NCBI RefSeq assembly: GCF_037975245.1
Contig: NC_092568.1
Location: forward strand, 14,223,501 to 14,287,500
Reading direction: 5' to 3'
Length of the DNA: 64,000 nucleotides
Source of the DNA: Apostichopus japonicus
Taxonomy: Eukaryota > Echinodermata > Holothuroidea > Aspidochirotida > Stichopodidae
This document shows positions 25,474 to 40,845 of the stretch, in pieces (position 1 is the stretch's first letter; each line of letters begins with the position of its first letter). The position numbers and the translations under genes are program-made. The notes under the pieces were generated by a model that was given only the letters and a program-made list of their open reading frames with translations, did no database searches and was not told where the DNA came from.

Positions 25474-28400
25474 GATCATTCGAATGTTCGGCACCAAACA
25501 ATCAAATGTTCGACACCGATATTCGAATGTTCGGCACCCATCAATCGAACGTTCGGCACCGATTAATCGAATATGCGACACCGACCAAACAAATGTGCAA
25601 TACCGATCAATCGAATGTGCGACACCCATCAATCGAATGTTCGGCACCCATCAATCGAGTGTTCGACACCCATCAATCGAATGTTCGAAACCGATCAATC
25701 GAATAACACCCATCAATCGAATGTTCGACACAGATCATTCGAATGTTCGCCACCAATCAATCAAATGTTCGACACCGATCATTCGAATGTTCGGCACCCA
25801 TCAATCGAATGTTCGACACCGAACAATCGAATGTGCAGTACCGATCAATCGAATGTGCGACACCCATCAATCGAATGTTCGGCACCGATCAATCGAATGA
25901 TACCCATCAATCGAATGTTCGACACAGATCATTCGAATGTTCGGCACCAATCAATCGAATGTTCGACACCGATTATTCGAATGTGCGACACCGATCAATA
26001 GGATGTGCGACAACAGTCATTCGAATGTTCGGCACCTATCAATCGAATGTGCGACATCGATCAATCGAATGGGCGACACCGGTCAATGGAATGTGCGACA
26101 CCCAACAGTCGAATGTGCGAAACCCATCAATCGAATGTTCGGCACCGATCAATCGAATGATACCCATCAATCGAATGTTCGACACAGATCATTCGAATGT
26201 TCGGCACCAATCAATCGAATGTTCGACACCGATTATTCGAATGTGCGACACCGATCAATAGGATGTGCGACAACAATCAATCGAATGTTCGGCACCTATC
26301 AATCGAATGTGCAACATCGATCAATCGAATGGGCGACACCGGTCAATGGAATGTGCGACACCCAACAGTCGAATGTGCGAAACCCATCAATCGAATGTTC
26401 GACACCGATCAATCGAATGTGCGACACCCATCAATCGAATGTTCGACACCGATCATTCGAATGTTCGGCAACCATCAATGGAATGTTCGACATCAATCAA
26501 TCGAATGTTCGGCACCCATCAATCGAATGTGCGGCACCGATCAATCGAATGTGCGACACCGATCATTCGAATGTTCGACACCGATCAATCGGATGTGCGA
26601 CACCCATCAATCGAATGTTCGACACCGATTAATCGAATATGCGACACCGACCAAACGAATGTGCAATACCGATCAATCGAATGTTCGACACCGATCAATC
26701 GAATGTGCGACACCGATCAATCGGATGTGCGACACCCATCGATCGAATGATCGGCGAATGTTCGAAACCGATCAATCGAATGATACCCATCAATCGAATG
26801 TTCGACACAGATCATTCGAATGTTCAGCACCCATCGATCGAATGTTCGACACCAATCATTCAAATGTTCGTCACCCATCAATCGAATGTGCGACATCGAT
26901 CAATCGAATGTGCGACACCGATCAATCGAATGTGCGACACCGATCAATGGAATGTGCCACACCGGTCAATGGAATGTGCGACACCCAACAGTCGAATGTG
27001 CGAAACCCATCAATCGAATGTTCGACACCGATCAATCGAATGTGCGACACCCATCAATCGAATGTTCGACACCGATCATTCGAATGTTCGGCACCCATCA
27101 ATCGAATGTTCGGCACCCATCAATCGAATGTGCGGCACCGATCAATCGAATGTGCGACACCGATCAATAGGATGTGCGACACCGGTCAATCGAATGTGCG
27201 GCACCGATCAATCGAATGTGCGACACCGATCAATCGAATGTTCGACACCCATCAATCGAATGTTCGGCACCGATTTATCGAATATGCGACACCGACCAAA
27301 CGAATGTGCAATACCGATCAATCGAATGTGCGGCACCGATTAATCGAATGTGCGACACCGATCAATCGGATGTGCGACACCCATCGAATGTTCGACACCG
27401 ATCATTCGAATGTTCGGCACCTATCAATCGAATGTGAGGCACCGATCTTTCGAATGATCGGCACCAATCAATCGAATGTTCGACAGCAATCAATCGAATG
27501 TTCGGCACCCATCAATCGAATGTGCGGCACCGATCAATCGAATGTGCGACACCGATCAATCGAATGTGCGACACCCATCAATCGAATGTTCGGCACCCAT
27601 CAATCGAATGTTCGACACCCATCAATCGAATGTTCGAAACCGATCAATCGAATGATACCCATCAGTCGAAAGTTTGACACAGATCATGCGAATGTTCGGC
27701 ACCCATCGATCGAATGTTCGACACCGATCATTCAAATGTTCGGCACCTATCAATCGAATGTGCGACATCGATCAATCGAATGTGCGACACCGATCAATCG
27801 AATGTACGACACCGATCAATCGAATGTGCGACACCGGTAAATGGAATGTGCGACACCCAACAGTCGAATGTGCGAAACCCATCAATCGAATGTTCGACAC
27901 CGATCAATCGAATGTGCGACACCCATCAATCGAATGTTCGACACCGATCGTTCGAATGTTCGGCACCCATCAATCGAATGTTCGACAGCAATCAATCGAA
28001 TGTTCGGCACCCATCAATCGAATATGCGGCACCGATCAATCGAATGTGCGACACCGATCAATAGGATGTGCGACACCGGTCAATCGCATGTGCGACACCG
28101 ATCAATCGAATGTTCGACACCCATCAATCGAATGTTCGGCACCGATTAATCGAATGTGAGGCACCGATCTTTCGAATGATCGGCACCAATCAATCGAATG
28201 TTCGACAGCAATCAATCGAATGTGCGACACCGACCAAACGAATGTGCAATACCGATCAATCGAATGTGCGGCACCGATTAATCGAATGTGCGACACCAAT
28301 CAATCGGATGTGCGACACCCATCGAATGTTCGACACCGATCATTCGAATGTTCGACACCGATCAATCGAATGTTCGACACCCATCAATCGAATGTTCGGC

Positions 28401-29183
28401 ACCGATTAATCGAATATGCGACACCGACCAAACGAATGTGCAATACCGATCAATCGAATGTGCGGCACCGATTAATCGAATGTTCGGCACCTATCAATCG
28501 AATGTGAGGCACCGATCTTTCGAATGATCGGCACCAATCAATCGAATGTTCGACAGCAATCAATCGAATGTTCGGTACCCATCAATCGAATGTGCGGCAC
28601 CGATCAATCGAATGTGCGACACCGATCAATCGAATGTGCGACACCCATCAATCGAATGTTCGACACCGATCAATCGAATGTGCGACACCCATCAATCGAA
28701 TGTTCGACACCGATCAATCGAATGTTCGACACCGATCAATCGAATGTTCGACACCGATTATTCGAATGTTCGGCACCAATCAATCGAATGTTCGACACCG
28801 ATTAATCGAATGTTCGGCACCCATCAATCGAATGTTCGACACCGATTATTCGAATGTTCGGCACCGATCAATCGAATGTTCGACACCGATTAATCGAATG
28901 TTCGGCACCCATCAATCGAATGTTCGACACCGATCAATCGAATGTGCGACACCGATCAATCGAATGTGCGACACCGATCAATCGAATGTTCGACACCGAT
29001 CAATCGAATGACACCCATCAATCGAATGTTCGACACAGATCATTCGAATGTTCGGCACCAATCAATCAAATGTTCGACACCGATCATTCGAATGTTCGGC
29101 ACCCATCAATCGAATGTTCGGCACCGATTAATCGAATATGCGACACCGACCAAACGAATGTGCAATACCGATCAATCGAATGT
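25474..29183 (+). repeat. Large duplicated segment, downstream copy (33-bp deletion)
   Basis: Partner of 19609-23351. The deletion at about 26754 joins GATCGGC to GAATGTTCG inside a unit, leaving an 11-bp half unit, so it is not a clean in-register loss. The left boundary is inside a unit at GATCATTCG (25474) and the right is where GAATGT is followed by G instead of T (29184). Confidence 0.85.
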
Positions 29184-29740
29184 GCAATACCGATCAATCG
29201 AATGTGCGACAACCCATCAATCGAATGTTCGGCACCCATCAATCCAATGTTCGACACCCATCAATCGAATGTTCGACACCGATCAATCGAATGATACCGA
29301 TCAATCGAATGTTCGACACCGATCAATCGAATGTGCGACACCGACCAAACGAATGTGCAATACCGATCAATCGAATGTTCGGCACCGATCAATCGAATGT
29401 GCGACACCCATCAATCGAATGTTCGACACCGATCATTCGAATGTTCGACACCCATCTATCGAATGTGCAGTACCGATCAATCGAATGTGCGACACCCATC
29501 AATCGAATGTTCGACACCGATCAATCGAATGTGCGACATCTATCAATCGAATGTGCGACACCGATCAATCGAATGTGCGACACCGGTCAATGGAATGTGC
29601 GACACCCAACAGTCGAATGTGCGAAACCTATCAATCGAATGTTCGACACCGATCAATCGAATGTGCGACACCCATCAATCGAATGTTCGACACCGATCAT
29701 TCGAATGTTCGGCACCAATCAATCGAATGTTCGACACCAA

Positions 29741-32700
29741 TCAATCGAATGTGCAGTACCGATCAATCGAATGTGCGACACCCATCAATCGAATGATCGG
29801 CACCCATCATTCCAATGTTCGGCACCCATCAATCGAATGTGCGACATCGATCAATCGAATGTGCGACACCGATCAATCGAATGTGCGACACCCATCAATC
29901 GAATGTTCGGCACCCATCAATCGAATGTTCGACACCCATCAATCGAATGTTCGAAACCGATCAATCGAATGATACCCATCAATCGAGTGTTCGACACAGA
30001 TCATTAGAATGTTCGGCACCCATCGATCGAATGTTCGACACCGATCATTCAAATGTTCGGCACCAATCAATCGAATGTGCGACATCGATCAATCGAATGT
30101 GCGACACCGATCAATCGAATGTGCGACATCGATCATTCGAATCTTCGGCACCAATCAATCGAATGTTCGACACCGATCAATCGAATGATACCGATCAATC
30201 GAATGTGCGACACCGATCAATCGGATGTGCGACACCCATCAATCGAATGTTCGGCACCGATTAATCGAATATGCGACACCGACCAAACGAATGTGCAATA
30301 CCGATCAATCGAATGTTCTACACCGATCAATCGAATGTGCGACCCCGATCAATCGGATGTGCGACACCCATCAATCGAATGTTCGACACCAATCAATCGA
30401 ATGTGCAGTACCGATCAATCGAATGTGCGACACCCATCAATCGAATGTTCGACACCAATTAATCGAATGTGCGACACCGATCAATCGGATGTGCGACACC
30501 GATCAATCGAATGTTCGACACCGATCAATCGAATGACACCCATCAATCGAATGTTCGACACAGATCATTCGAATGTTCGGCACCCATCAATCAAATGTTC
30601 GACACCGATATTCGAATGTTCGGCACCCATTAATCGAACGTTCGGCACCGATTAATCGAATATGCGACACCGACCAAACAAATGTGCAATACCGATCAAT
30701 CGAATGTGCGACAACCCATCAATCGAATGTTCGGCACCCATCAATCCAATGTTCGACACCCATCAATCGAATGTTCGACACCGATCAATCGAATGATACC
30801 GATCAATCGAATGTTCGACATCGATTATTCGAATGTTCGGCACCAATCAATCGAATGTTCGACACCGATTAATCGAATGTTCGGCACCCATCAATCGAAT
30901 GTTCGACACCGATTATTCGAATGTTCGGCACCAATCAATCGAATGTTCGACACCGATTAATCGAATGTTCGGCACTCATCAATCGAATGTGCGACACCGA
31001 TCAATAGGATGTGCGACACCGATCAATCGGATGTGCGACACCGATCAATCGAATGACACCCATCAATCGAATGTTCGACACAGATCATTCGAATGTTCGG
31101 CACCTATCAATCGAATGTGCGACACCGATCAATCGAATGACACCCATCAATCGAATGTTCGACACAGATCATTCGAATGTTCGGCACCTATCAATCGAAT
31201 GTTCGACACCGATCAATCGAATGTTCGGCACCCATCAATCGAATGTTCGGCACCGATTAATCGAATATGCGACACCGACCAAACGAATGTGCAATACCGA
31301 TCAATCGAATGTTCGGCACCGATCAATCGAATGTTCGACACCCATCAATCGAATGTTCGACACCGATCATTCGAATGTTCGACACCGATCTATCGAATGT
31401 GCAGTACCGATCAATCGAATGTGCGACACCCATCAATCGAATGTTCGACACCGATCAATCGAATGTGCGACATCTATCAATCGAATGTGCGACACCGATC
31501 AATCGAATGTGCGACACCGGTCAATGGAATGTGCGACACCCAACAGTCGAATGTGCGAAACCTATCAATCGAATGTTCGACACCGATCAATCGAATGTTC
31601 GACACCGATCATTCGAATGTTCGGCACCCATCAATCGAATGTTCGACACCAATCAATCGAATGTGCAGTACCGATCAATCGAATGTGCGACACCCATCAA
31701 TCGAATGATCGGCACCCATCATTCCAACGTTCGGCACCGATCAATCGAATGTGCGACATCGATCAATCGAATGTGCGACACCGATCAATCGAATGTGCGA
31801 CACCCATCAATCGAATGTTCGGCACCCATCAATCGAATGTTCGACACCCATCAATCGAATGTTCGAAACCGATCAATCGAATGATACCCATCAATCGAGT
31901 GTTCGACACAGATCAATCGAATGTTCGGCACCCATCGATCGAATGTTCGACACCGATCATTCAAATGTTCGGCACCAATCAGTCGAATGTGCGACATCGA
32001 TCAATCGAATGTGCGACACCGATCAATCGAATGTGCGACATCGATCATTCGAATCTTCGGCACCAATCAATCGAATGTTCGACACCGATCAATCGAATGA
32101 TACCGATCAATCGAATGTGCGACACCGATCAATCGAATGTGCGACACCAATCAATCGGATGTGCGACACCGATCAATCGAATGTTCGACACCGATCAATC
32201 AAATGTTCGACACAGATCATTCGAATGTTTGGCACACATCAATCGAATGTTCGACACCGATCAATCGAATGTGCGACACCGATCAATCGGATGTGCGACA
32301 CCGATCAATCGAATGTGCGACACCGATCAATCGGATGTGCGACACCCATCAATCGAATGTTCGACACCAATTAATCGAATGTTCGACACCGATCAATCGA
32401 ATGGGCAGTACCGATCAATCGAATGTGCGACACCGATCAATCGAATGTGCAGTACCGATCAATCGAATGTGCGACACCCATCAATCGAATGTTCGGCACC
32501 CATCAATCGAATGATCGACACCAATCAATCGAATGTTCGAAACCGATCAATCGAATGATACCCATCAATCGAATGTTCGACACATATCATTCGAATGTTC
32601 GGCACCCATCGATCGAATGTTCGACACCGATTATTCGAATGTTCGGCACCTATCAATCGAATGTTCGACACCGATCAATCGAATGATACCCATCAATCGA

Positions 32701-33913
32701 ATGTTCGACACAGATCATTCGAATGTTCGGCACCCATCGATCGAATGTTCGGCACCCATTAATCGAATGTTCGACACCGATCAATCGAATGTGCGACACC
32801 GATCAATCGGATGTGCGACACCCATCAATCGAATGTTCGACACCAATGAATCGAATGTTCGACACCGATCAATCGAATGGGCAGTACCGATCAATCGAAT
32901 GTGCGACACCGATCAATCGAATGTGCAGTACCGATCAATCGAATGTGCGACACCCATCAATCGAATGTTCGGCACCCATCAATCGAATGATCGACACCAA
33001 TCAATCGAATGTTCGAAACCGATCAATCGAATGATACCCATCAATCGAATGTTCGACACATATCATTCGAATGTTCGGCACCCATCGATCGAATGTTCGA
33101 CACCAATCAATCGAATGTTCGACACCCATCAATCGAATGTTCGACACCAATCAATCGAATGTGCGACACCGATCAATCGGATGTGCGACACCGATCAATC
33201 GAATGTTCGACACCGATCAATCGAATGACACCCATCAATCGAATGTTCGACACAGATCATTCGAATGTTCGGCACCCATTAATCGAACGTTCGGCACCGA
33301 TTAATCGAATATGCGACACCGATCAAACAAATGTGCAATACCGATCAATCGAATGTGCGACAACCCATCAATCGAATGTTCGGCACCCATCAATCGAATG
33401 TTCGACACCCATCAATCGAATGTTCGACACCGATCATTCCAATGATACCCATCAATCGAATATTCGACACAGATCATTCGAATGTTCGGCACCAATCAAT
33501 CGAATGTGCAATACCGATCAATCGAATGTTCTACACCGATCAATCGAATGTGCGACACAGATCAATCGGATGTGCGACACCCATCAATCGAATGTTCGAC
33601 ACCAATCAATCGAATGTTCGACACCGATCAATCGAATGTGCGACACCCATCAATCGAATGTTCGACACCAGTCAATCGAATGTTCGACACCGATCAATCG
33701 AATGCGCAGTACCGATCAATCGAATGTGCGACACCCATCAATCGAATGTTCGGCACAGATCATTCGAATGTTCGGCACCAATCAATCAAATGTTCGACAC
33801 CGATCATTCGAATGTTCGGCACCCATCAATCGAATGTTCGACACCAATCAATCGAATGTTCGACACCGATCAATCGAATGTGCGACACCCATCAATCGAA
33901 TGTTCGACACCAG
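29741..33913 (+). repeat. 4,173-bp tandem duplication, first copy
   Basis: Repeated immediately downstream (33914-38086, period 4173). Comparing the copies by base lines and translated frames I found two differences: C at 31728 against T at 35901, and C at 33905 against T at 38078, the latter in a CpG. Contents are normal units plus markers such as CACATATCATTCG, GAATGGGCAGTACC and GATATTCG. Confidence 0.92.
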
Positions 33914-36900
33914 TCAATCGAATGTGCAGTACCGATCAATCGAATGTGCGACACCCATCAATCGAATGATCGGCACCCATCATTCCAATGTTCGGCACCC
34001 ATCAATCGAATGTGCGACATCGATCAATCGAATGTGCGACACCGATCAATCGAATGTGCGACACCCATCAATCGAATGTTCGGCACCCATCAATCGAATG
34101 TTCGACACCCATCAATCGAATGTTCGAAACCGATCAATCGAATGATACCCATCAATCGAGTGTTCGACACAGATCATTAGAATGTTCGGCACCCATCGAT
34201 CGAATGTTCGACACCGATCATTCAAATGTTCGGCACCAATCAATCGAATGTGCGACATCGATCAATCGAATGTGCGACACCGATCAATCGAATGTGCGAC
34301 ATCGATCATTCGAATCTTCGGCACCAATCAATCGAATGTTCGACACCGATCAATCGAATGATACCGATCAATCGAATGTGCGACACCGATCAATCGGATG
34401 TGCGACACCCATCAATCGAATGTTCGGCACCGATTAATCGAATATGCGACACCGACCAAACGAATGTGCAATACCGATCAATCGAATGTTCTACACCGAT
34501 CAATCGAATGTGCGACCCCGATCAATCGGATGTGCGACACCCATCAATCGAATGTTCGACACCAATCAATCGAATGTGCAGTACCGATCAATCGAATGTG
34601 CGACACCCATCAATCGAATGTTCGACACCAATTAATCGAATGTGCGACACCGATCAATCGGATGTGCGACACCGATCAATCGAATGTTCGACACCGATCA
34701 ATCGAATGACACCCATCAATCGAATGTTCGACACAGATCATTCGAATGTTCGGCACCCATCAATCAAATGTTCGACACCGATATTCGAATGTTCGGCACC
34801 CATTAATCGAACGTTCGGCACCGATTAATCGAATATGCGACACCGACCAAACAAATGTGCAATACCGATCAATCGAATGTGCGACAACCCATCAATCGAA
34901 TGTTCGGCACCCATCAATCCAATGTTCGACACCCATCAATCGAATGTTCGACACCGATCAATCGAATGATACCGATCAATCGAATGTTCGACATCGATTA
35001 TTCGAATGTTCGGCACCAATCAATCGAATGTTCGACACCGATTAATCGAATGTTCGGCACCCATCAATCGAATGTTCGACACCGATTATTCGAATGTTCG
35101 GCACCAATCAATCGAATGTTCGACACCGATTAATCGAATGTTCGGCACTCATCAATCGAATGTGCGACACCGATCAATAGGATGTGCGACACCGATCAAT
35201 CGGATGTGCGACACCGATCAATCGAATGACACCCATCAATCGAATGTTCGACACAGATCATTCGAATGTTCGGCACCTATCAATCGAATGTGCGACACCG
35301 ATCAATCGAATGACACCCATCAATCGAATGTTCGACACAGATCATTCGAATGTTCGGCACCTATCAATCGAATGTTCGACACCGATCAATCGAATGTTCG
35401 GCACCCATCAATCGAATGTTCGGCACCGATTAATCGAATATGCGACACCGACCAAACGAATGTGCAATACCGATCAATCGAATGTTCGGCACCGATCAAT
35501 CGAATGTTCGACACCCATCAATCGAATGTTCGACACCGATCATTCGAATGTTCGACACCGATCTATCGAATGTGCAGTACCGATCAATCGAATGTGCGAC
35601 ACCCATCAATCGAATGTTCGACACCGATCAATCGAATGTGCGACATCTATCAATCGAATGTGCGACACCGATCAATCGAATGTGCGACACCGGTCAATGG
35701 AATGTGCGACACCCAACAGTCGAATGTGCGAAACCTATCAATCGAATGTTCGACACCGATCAATCGAATGTTCGACACCGATCATTCGAATGTTCGGCAC
35801 CCATCAATCGAATGTTCGACACCAATCAATCGAATGTGCAGTACCGATCAATCGAATGTGCGACACCCATCAATCGAATGATCGGCACCCATCATTCCAA
35901 TGTTCGGCACCGATCAATCGAATGTGCGACATCGATCAATCGAATGTGCGACACCGATCAATCGAATGTGCGACACCCATCAATCGAATGTTCGGCACCC
36001 ATCAATCGAATGTTCGACACCCATCAATCGAATGTTCGAAACCGATCAATCGAATGATACCCATCAATCGAGTGTTCGACACAGATCAATCGAATGTTCG
36101 GCACCCATCGATCGAATGTTCGACACCGATCATTCAAATGTTCGGCACCAATCAGTCGAATGTGCGACATCGATCAATCGAATGTGCGACACCGATCAAT
36201 CGAATGTGCGACATCGATCATTCGAATCTTCGGCACCAATCAATCGAATGTTCGACACCGATCAATCGAATGATACCGATCAATCGAATGTGCGACACCG
36301 ATCAATCGAATGTGCGACACCAATCAATCGGATGTGCGACACCGATCAATCGAATGTTCGACACCGATCAATCAAATGTTCGACACAGATCATTCGAATG
36401 TTTGGCACACATCAATCGAATGTTCGACACCGATCAATCGAATGTGCGACACCGATCAATCGGATGTGCGACACCGATCAATCGAATGTGCGACACCGAT
36501 CAATCGGATGTGCGACACCCATCAATCGAATGTTCGACACCAATTAATCGAATGTTCGACACCGATCAATCGAATGGGCAGTACCGATCAATCGAATGTG
36601 CGACACCGATCAATCGAATGTGCAGTACCGATCAATCGAATGTGCGACACCCATCAATCGAATGTTCGGCACCCATCAATCGAATGATCGACACCAATCA
36701 ATCGAATGTTCGAAACCGATCAATCGAATGATACCCATCAATCGAATGTTCGACACATATCATTCGAATGTTCGGCACCCATCGATCGAATGTTCGACAC
36801 CGATTATTCGAATGTTCGGCACCTATCAATCGAATGTTCGACACCGATCAATCGAATGATACCCATCAATCGAATGTTCGACACAGATCATTCGAATGTT

Positions 36901-38086
36901 CGGCACCCATCGATCGAATGTTCGGCACCCATTAATCGAATGTTCGACACCGATCAATCGAATGTGCGACACCGATCAATCGGATGTGCGACACCCATCA
37001 ATCGAATGTTCGACACCAATGAATCGAATGTTCGACACCGATCAATCGAATGGGCAGTACCGATCAATCGAATGTGCGACACCGATCAATCGAATGTGCA
37101 GTACCGATCAATCGAATGTGCGACACCCATCAATCGAATGTTCGGCACCCATCAATCGAATGATCGACACCAATCAATCGAATGTTCGAAACCGATCAAT
37201 CGAATGATACCCATCAATCGAATGTTCGACACATATCATTCGAATGTTCGGCACCCATCGATCGAATGTTCGACACCAATCAATCGAATGTTCGACACCC
37301 ATCAATCGAATGTTCGACACCAATCAATCGAATGTGCGACACCGATCAATCGGATGTGCGACACCGATCAATCGAATGTTCGACACCGATCAATCGAATG
37401 ACACCCATCAATCGAATGTTCGACACAGATCATTCGAATGTTCGGCACCCATTAATCGAACGTTCGGCACCGATTAATCGAATATGCGACACCGATCAAA
37501 CAAATGTGCAATACCGATCAATCGAATGTGCGACAACCCATCAATCGAATGTTCGGCACCCATCAATCGAATGTTCGACACCCATCAATCGAATGTTCGA
37601 CACCGATCATTCCAATGATACCCATCAATCGAATATTCGACACAGATCATTCGAATGTTCGGCACCAATCAATCGAATGTGCAATACCGATCAATCGAAT
37701 GTTCTACACCGATCAATCGAATGTGCGACACAGATCAATCGGATGTGCGACACCCATCAATCGAATGTTCGACACCAATCAATCGAATGTTCGACACCGA
37801 TCAATCGAATGTGCGACACCCATCAATCGAATGTTCGACACCAGTCAATCGAATGTTCGACACCGATCAATCGAATGCGCAGTACCGATCAATCGAATGT
37901 GCGACACCCATCAATCGAATGTTCGGCACAGATCATTCGAATGTTCGGCACCAATCAATCAAATGTTCGACACCGATCATTCGAATGTTCGGCACCCATC
38001 AATCGAATGTTCGACACCAATCAATCGAATGTTCGACACCGATCAATCGAATGTGCGACACCCATCAATCGAATGTTTGACACCAG
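33914..38086 (+). repeat. 4,173-bp tandem duplication, second copy
   Basis: Follows the first copy without a break. The duplication boundary falls at CACCAGTCAATCG, a unit variant shared by both ends, so an exchange within a unit can explain it. Near-identity implies a very recent event, active homogenisation, or an assembly duplication. Confidence 0.9.
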
Positions 38087-39806
38087 TCAATCGAATGTTC
38101 GACACCGATCAATCGAATGCGCAGTACCGATCAATCGAATGTGCGACACCCATCAATCGAATGTTCGGCACAGATCATTCGAATGTTCGGCACCAATCAA
38201 TCAAATGTTCGACACCGATCATTCGAATGTTCGGCACCCATCAATCGAATGTTCGGCACCGATTAATCGAATATGCGACACCGACCAAACGAATGTGCAA
38301 TACCGATCAATCGAATGTTCGACACCGATCAATCGAATGTGCGACACCCATCAATCGAATGTTCGACACCGATCATTCGAATGTTCGACACCGATCTATC
38401 GAATGTGCGACATCGATCAATCGAATGTGCGACACCCATCCATCGAATGTTCGGCACCGATTAATCGAATGTTCGACACAGATCATTCGACTGTGCGACA
38501 CCCATCAATCGAATGTTCGACACCGATCATTCGAACTTTCGGCACCAATCAATCGAATGTGCGACACCCATCAATCGAATGTTCGACACCGATCATTCGA
38601 ATGTTCGACACCGATCAATCGAATGTACAGTACCGATCAATCGAATGTGCGACACCAGTCAATCGAATGTTCGACACCGATCAATCGAATGTGCGACACC
38701 CATCAATCAAATGTTCGACACCGATCATTCGAATGTTCGGCACCCATCAATCGAATGTTCGACACCAATCAATCGAATGTGCAGTACCGATCAATCGAAT
38801 GTGCGACACCCATCAATCGAATGATCGGCACCCATCAATCGAATGTTCGACACCCATCAATCGAATGTTCGAAACCGATCAATCGAATGATACCCATCAA
38901 TCGAATGTTCGACACCGATCATTCGAATGTTCGGCACCCATCGATCAAATGTTCGACACCGATCATTCAAATGTTCGGCACCCATCAATCGAATGTGCGA
39001 CATCGATCAATCGAATGTGCGACACCGATCAATCGAATGTGCGACACCCATCAATCGAATGTTCGGCACCCATCAATCGAATGTTCGACACCGATTATTC
39101 GAATGTTCGTCACCAATCAATCGAATGTTCGACACCGATCAATCGAATGATACCGATCAATCGAATGTGCGACACCGATCAATCGGATGTGCGACACCCA
39201 TCAATCGAATGTTCGGCACCGATTAATCGAATATGCGACACCGACCAAACGAATGTGCAATACCGATCAATGGAATGTTCTACACCGATCAATCGAATGT
39301 GCGACACCGATCAATCGGATGTGCGACACCCATCAATCGAATGTTCGACACCAATCAATCGAATGTTCGACATTGATAAATCGAATGTGCAGTACCGATT
39401 AATCGAATGTGCGACACCCATCAATCGAATGTGCGACACCCATCAATCGAATGTTCGACACCAATCATTCGAATGTTCGACACCGATCAATCGAATGTGC
39501 AATACCGATCAATCGAATGTTCTACACCGATCAATCGAATGTGCGACACAGATCATTCGGATGTGCGACACCCATCAATCGAATGTTCGACACCAATCAA
39601 TCGAATGTTCGACACCGATCAATCGAATGTGCGACACCCATCAATCGAATGTTCGACACCAGTCAATCGAATGTTCGACACCGATCAATCGAATGCGCAG
39701 TACCGATCAATCGAATGTGCGACACCCATCAATCGAATGTTCGGCACCCATCAATCGAATGATCGACACCAATCAATCGAATGTTCGAAACCGATCAATC
39801 GAATGA
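37182..39806 (+). other. Longest stop-free stretch (874 codons), not called as a gene
   Basis: Starts at an ATG inside a unit and ends at the TGA made by a short unit (GAATGATACC). The product would be a repeat of 22 residues, SNVRHRSIEC then ATPINRMFDTDQ with substitutions. Other long frames (47824-50259, 811 codons; 52678-55020, 780 codons) have the same make-up, and all three frames are open over overlapping spans. No signal peptide, domain, promoter or splice signal is seen. The most likely explanation is that the unit lacks stops. Confidence 0.8.
37752..38252 (+). repeat. 242-bp tandem duplication (11 units)
   Basis: 37752-37993 repeats as 37994-38235, with about 17 bp more shared. Markers in order are CACCAGTCAATCG, GAATGCGCAGTACC, CACAGATCATTCG and CAATCAAATG. 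The homologous place at 43.2-43.55 kb has only one copy, so this duplication is a local event. Confidence 0.85.
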
Positions 39807-40845
39807 TACCCTCAATCGAATGTTCGACACAGATCATTCGAATGTTCGGCACCCATCGATCGAATGTTCGACACCGAATATTCGAATGTTCGGCACCCAT
39901 CAATCGAATGTTCGACACCCATCAATCGAATGTGCGACACCGATCAATCGGATGTGCGACACCGATCAATCGAATGTTCGACACCGATCAATCGAATGAC
40001 ACCCATCAATCGAATGTTCGACACAGATCATTCGAATGTTCGGCACCAATCAATCAAATGTTCGACACCGATCATTCGAATGTTCGGCACCCATCAATCG
40101 AATGTTCGGCACCGATTAATCGAATATGCGACACCGACCAAACGAATGTGCAATTCCGATCAATCGAATGTTCGACACCGATCAATCGAATGTTTGGCAC
40201 CGATCAATCGAATGTGCGACACCCATCAATCGAATGTTCGACACCGATCATTCGAATGTTCGACACCGATCTATCGAATGTGCAGTACCGATCAATCGAA
40301 TGTGCGACACCCATCAATCGAATGTTCGACACCGATCAATCGAATGTGCGACATCTATCAATCGAATGTGCGACACCGATCAATCGAATGTGCGACACCG
40401 ATCAATCGAATGTGCGACACCGGTCAATGGAATGTTCGACACCCAACAATCGAATGTGCGAAACCCATCAATCGAATGTTCGACACCGATCAATCGAATA
40501 TGCGACACCCATCAATCGAATGTTCGACACCGATCATTCGAATGTTCGGCACCCATCAATCCAATGTTCGACACCAATCAATCGAATGTGCAGTACCGAT
40601 CAATCGAATGTGCGACACCCATCAATCGAATGATCGGCACCCATCATTCCAATGTTCGGCACCCATCAATCGAATGTGCGACATCGATCAATCGAATGTG
40701 CGACACCGATCAATCGAATGTGCGACACCCATCAATCGAATGTTCGGCACCCATCAATCGAATGTTCGACACCCATCAATCGAATGTTCGACACCGATCA
40801 ATCGAATGATACCCATCAATCGAATGTTCGACACAGATCATTCGA

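Noticed and set aside
29741-38086. Calling the 4,173-bp repeat an assembly artefact outright
   Set aside because: The two differences and the within-unit junction are compatible with a real recent duplication; sequence alone cannot decide.
37182-39806. Large repetitive protein gene (874 codons), and similar frames at 47824-50259 and 52678-55020
   Set aside because: All three frames are open because the unit has no stop. Frames overlap over long spans and end at recurrent unit variants, with no domain, start context or regulatory signal.
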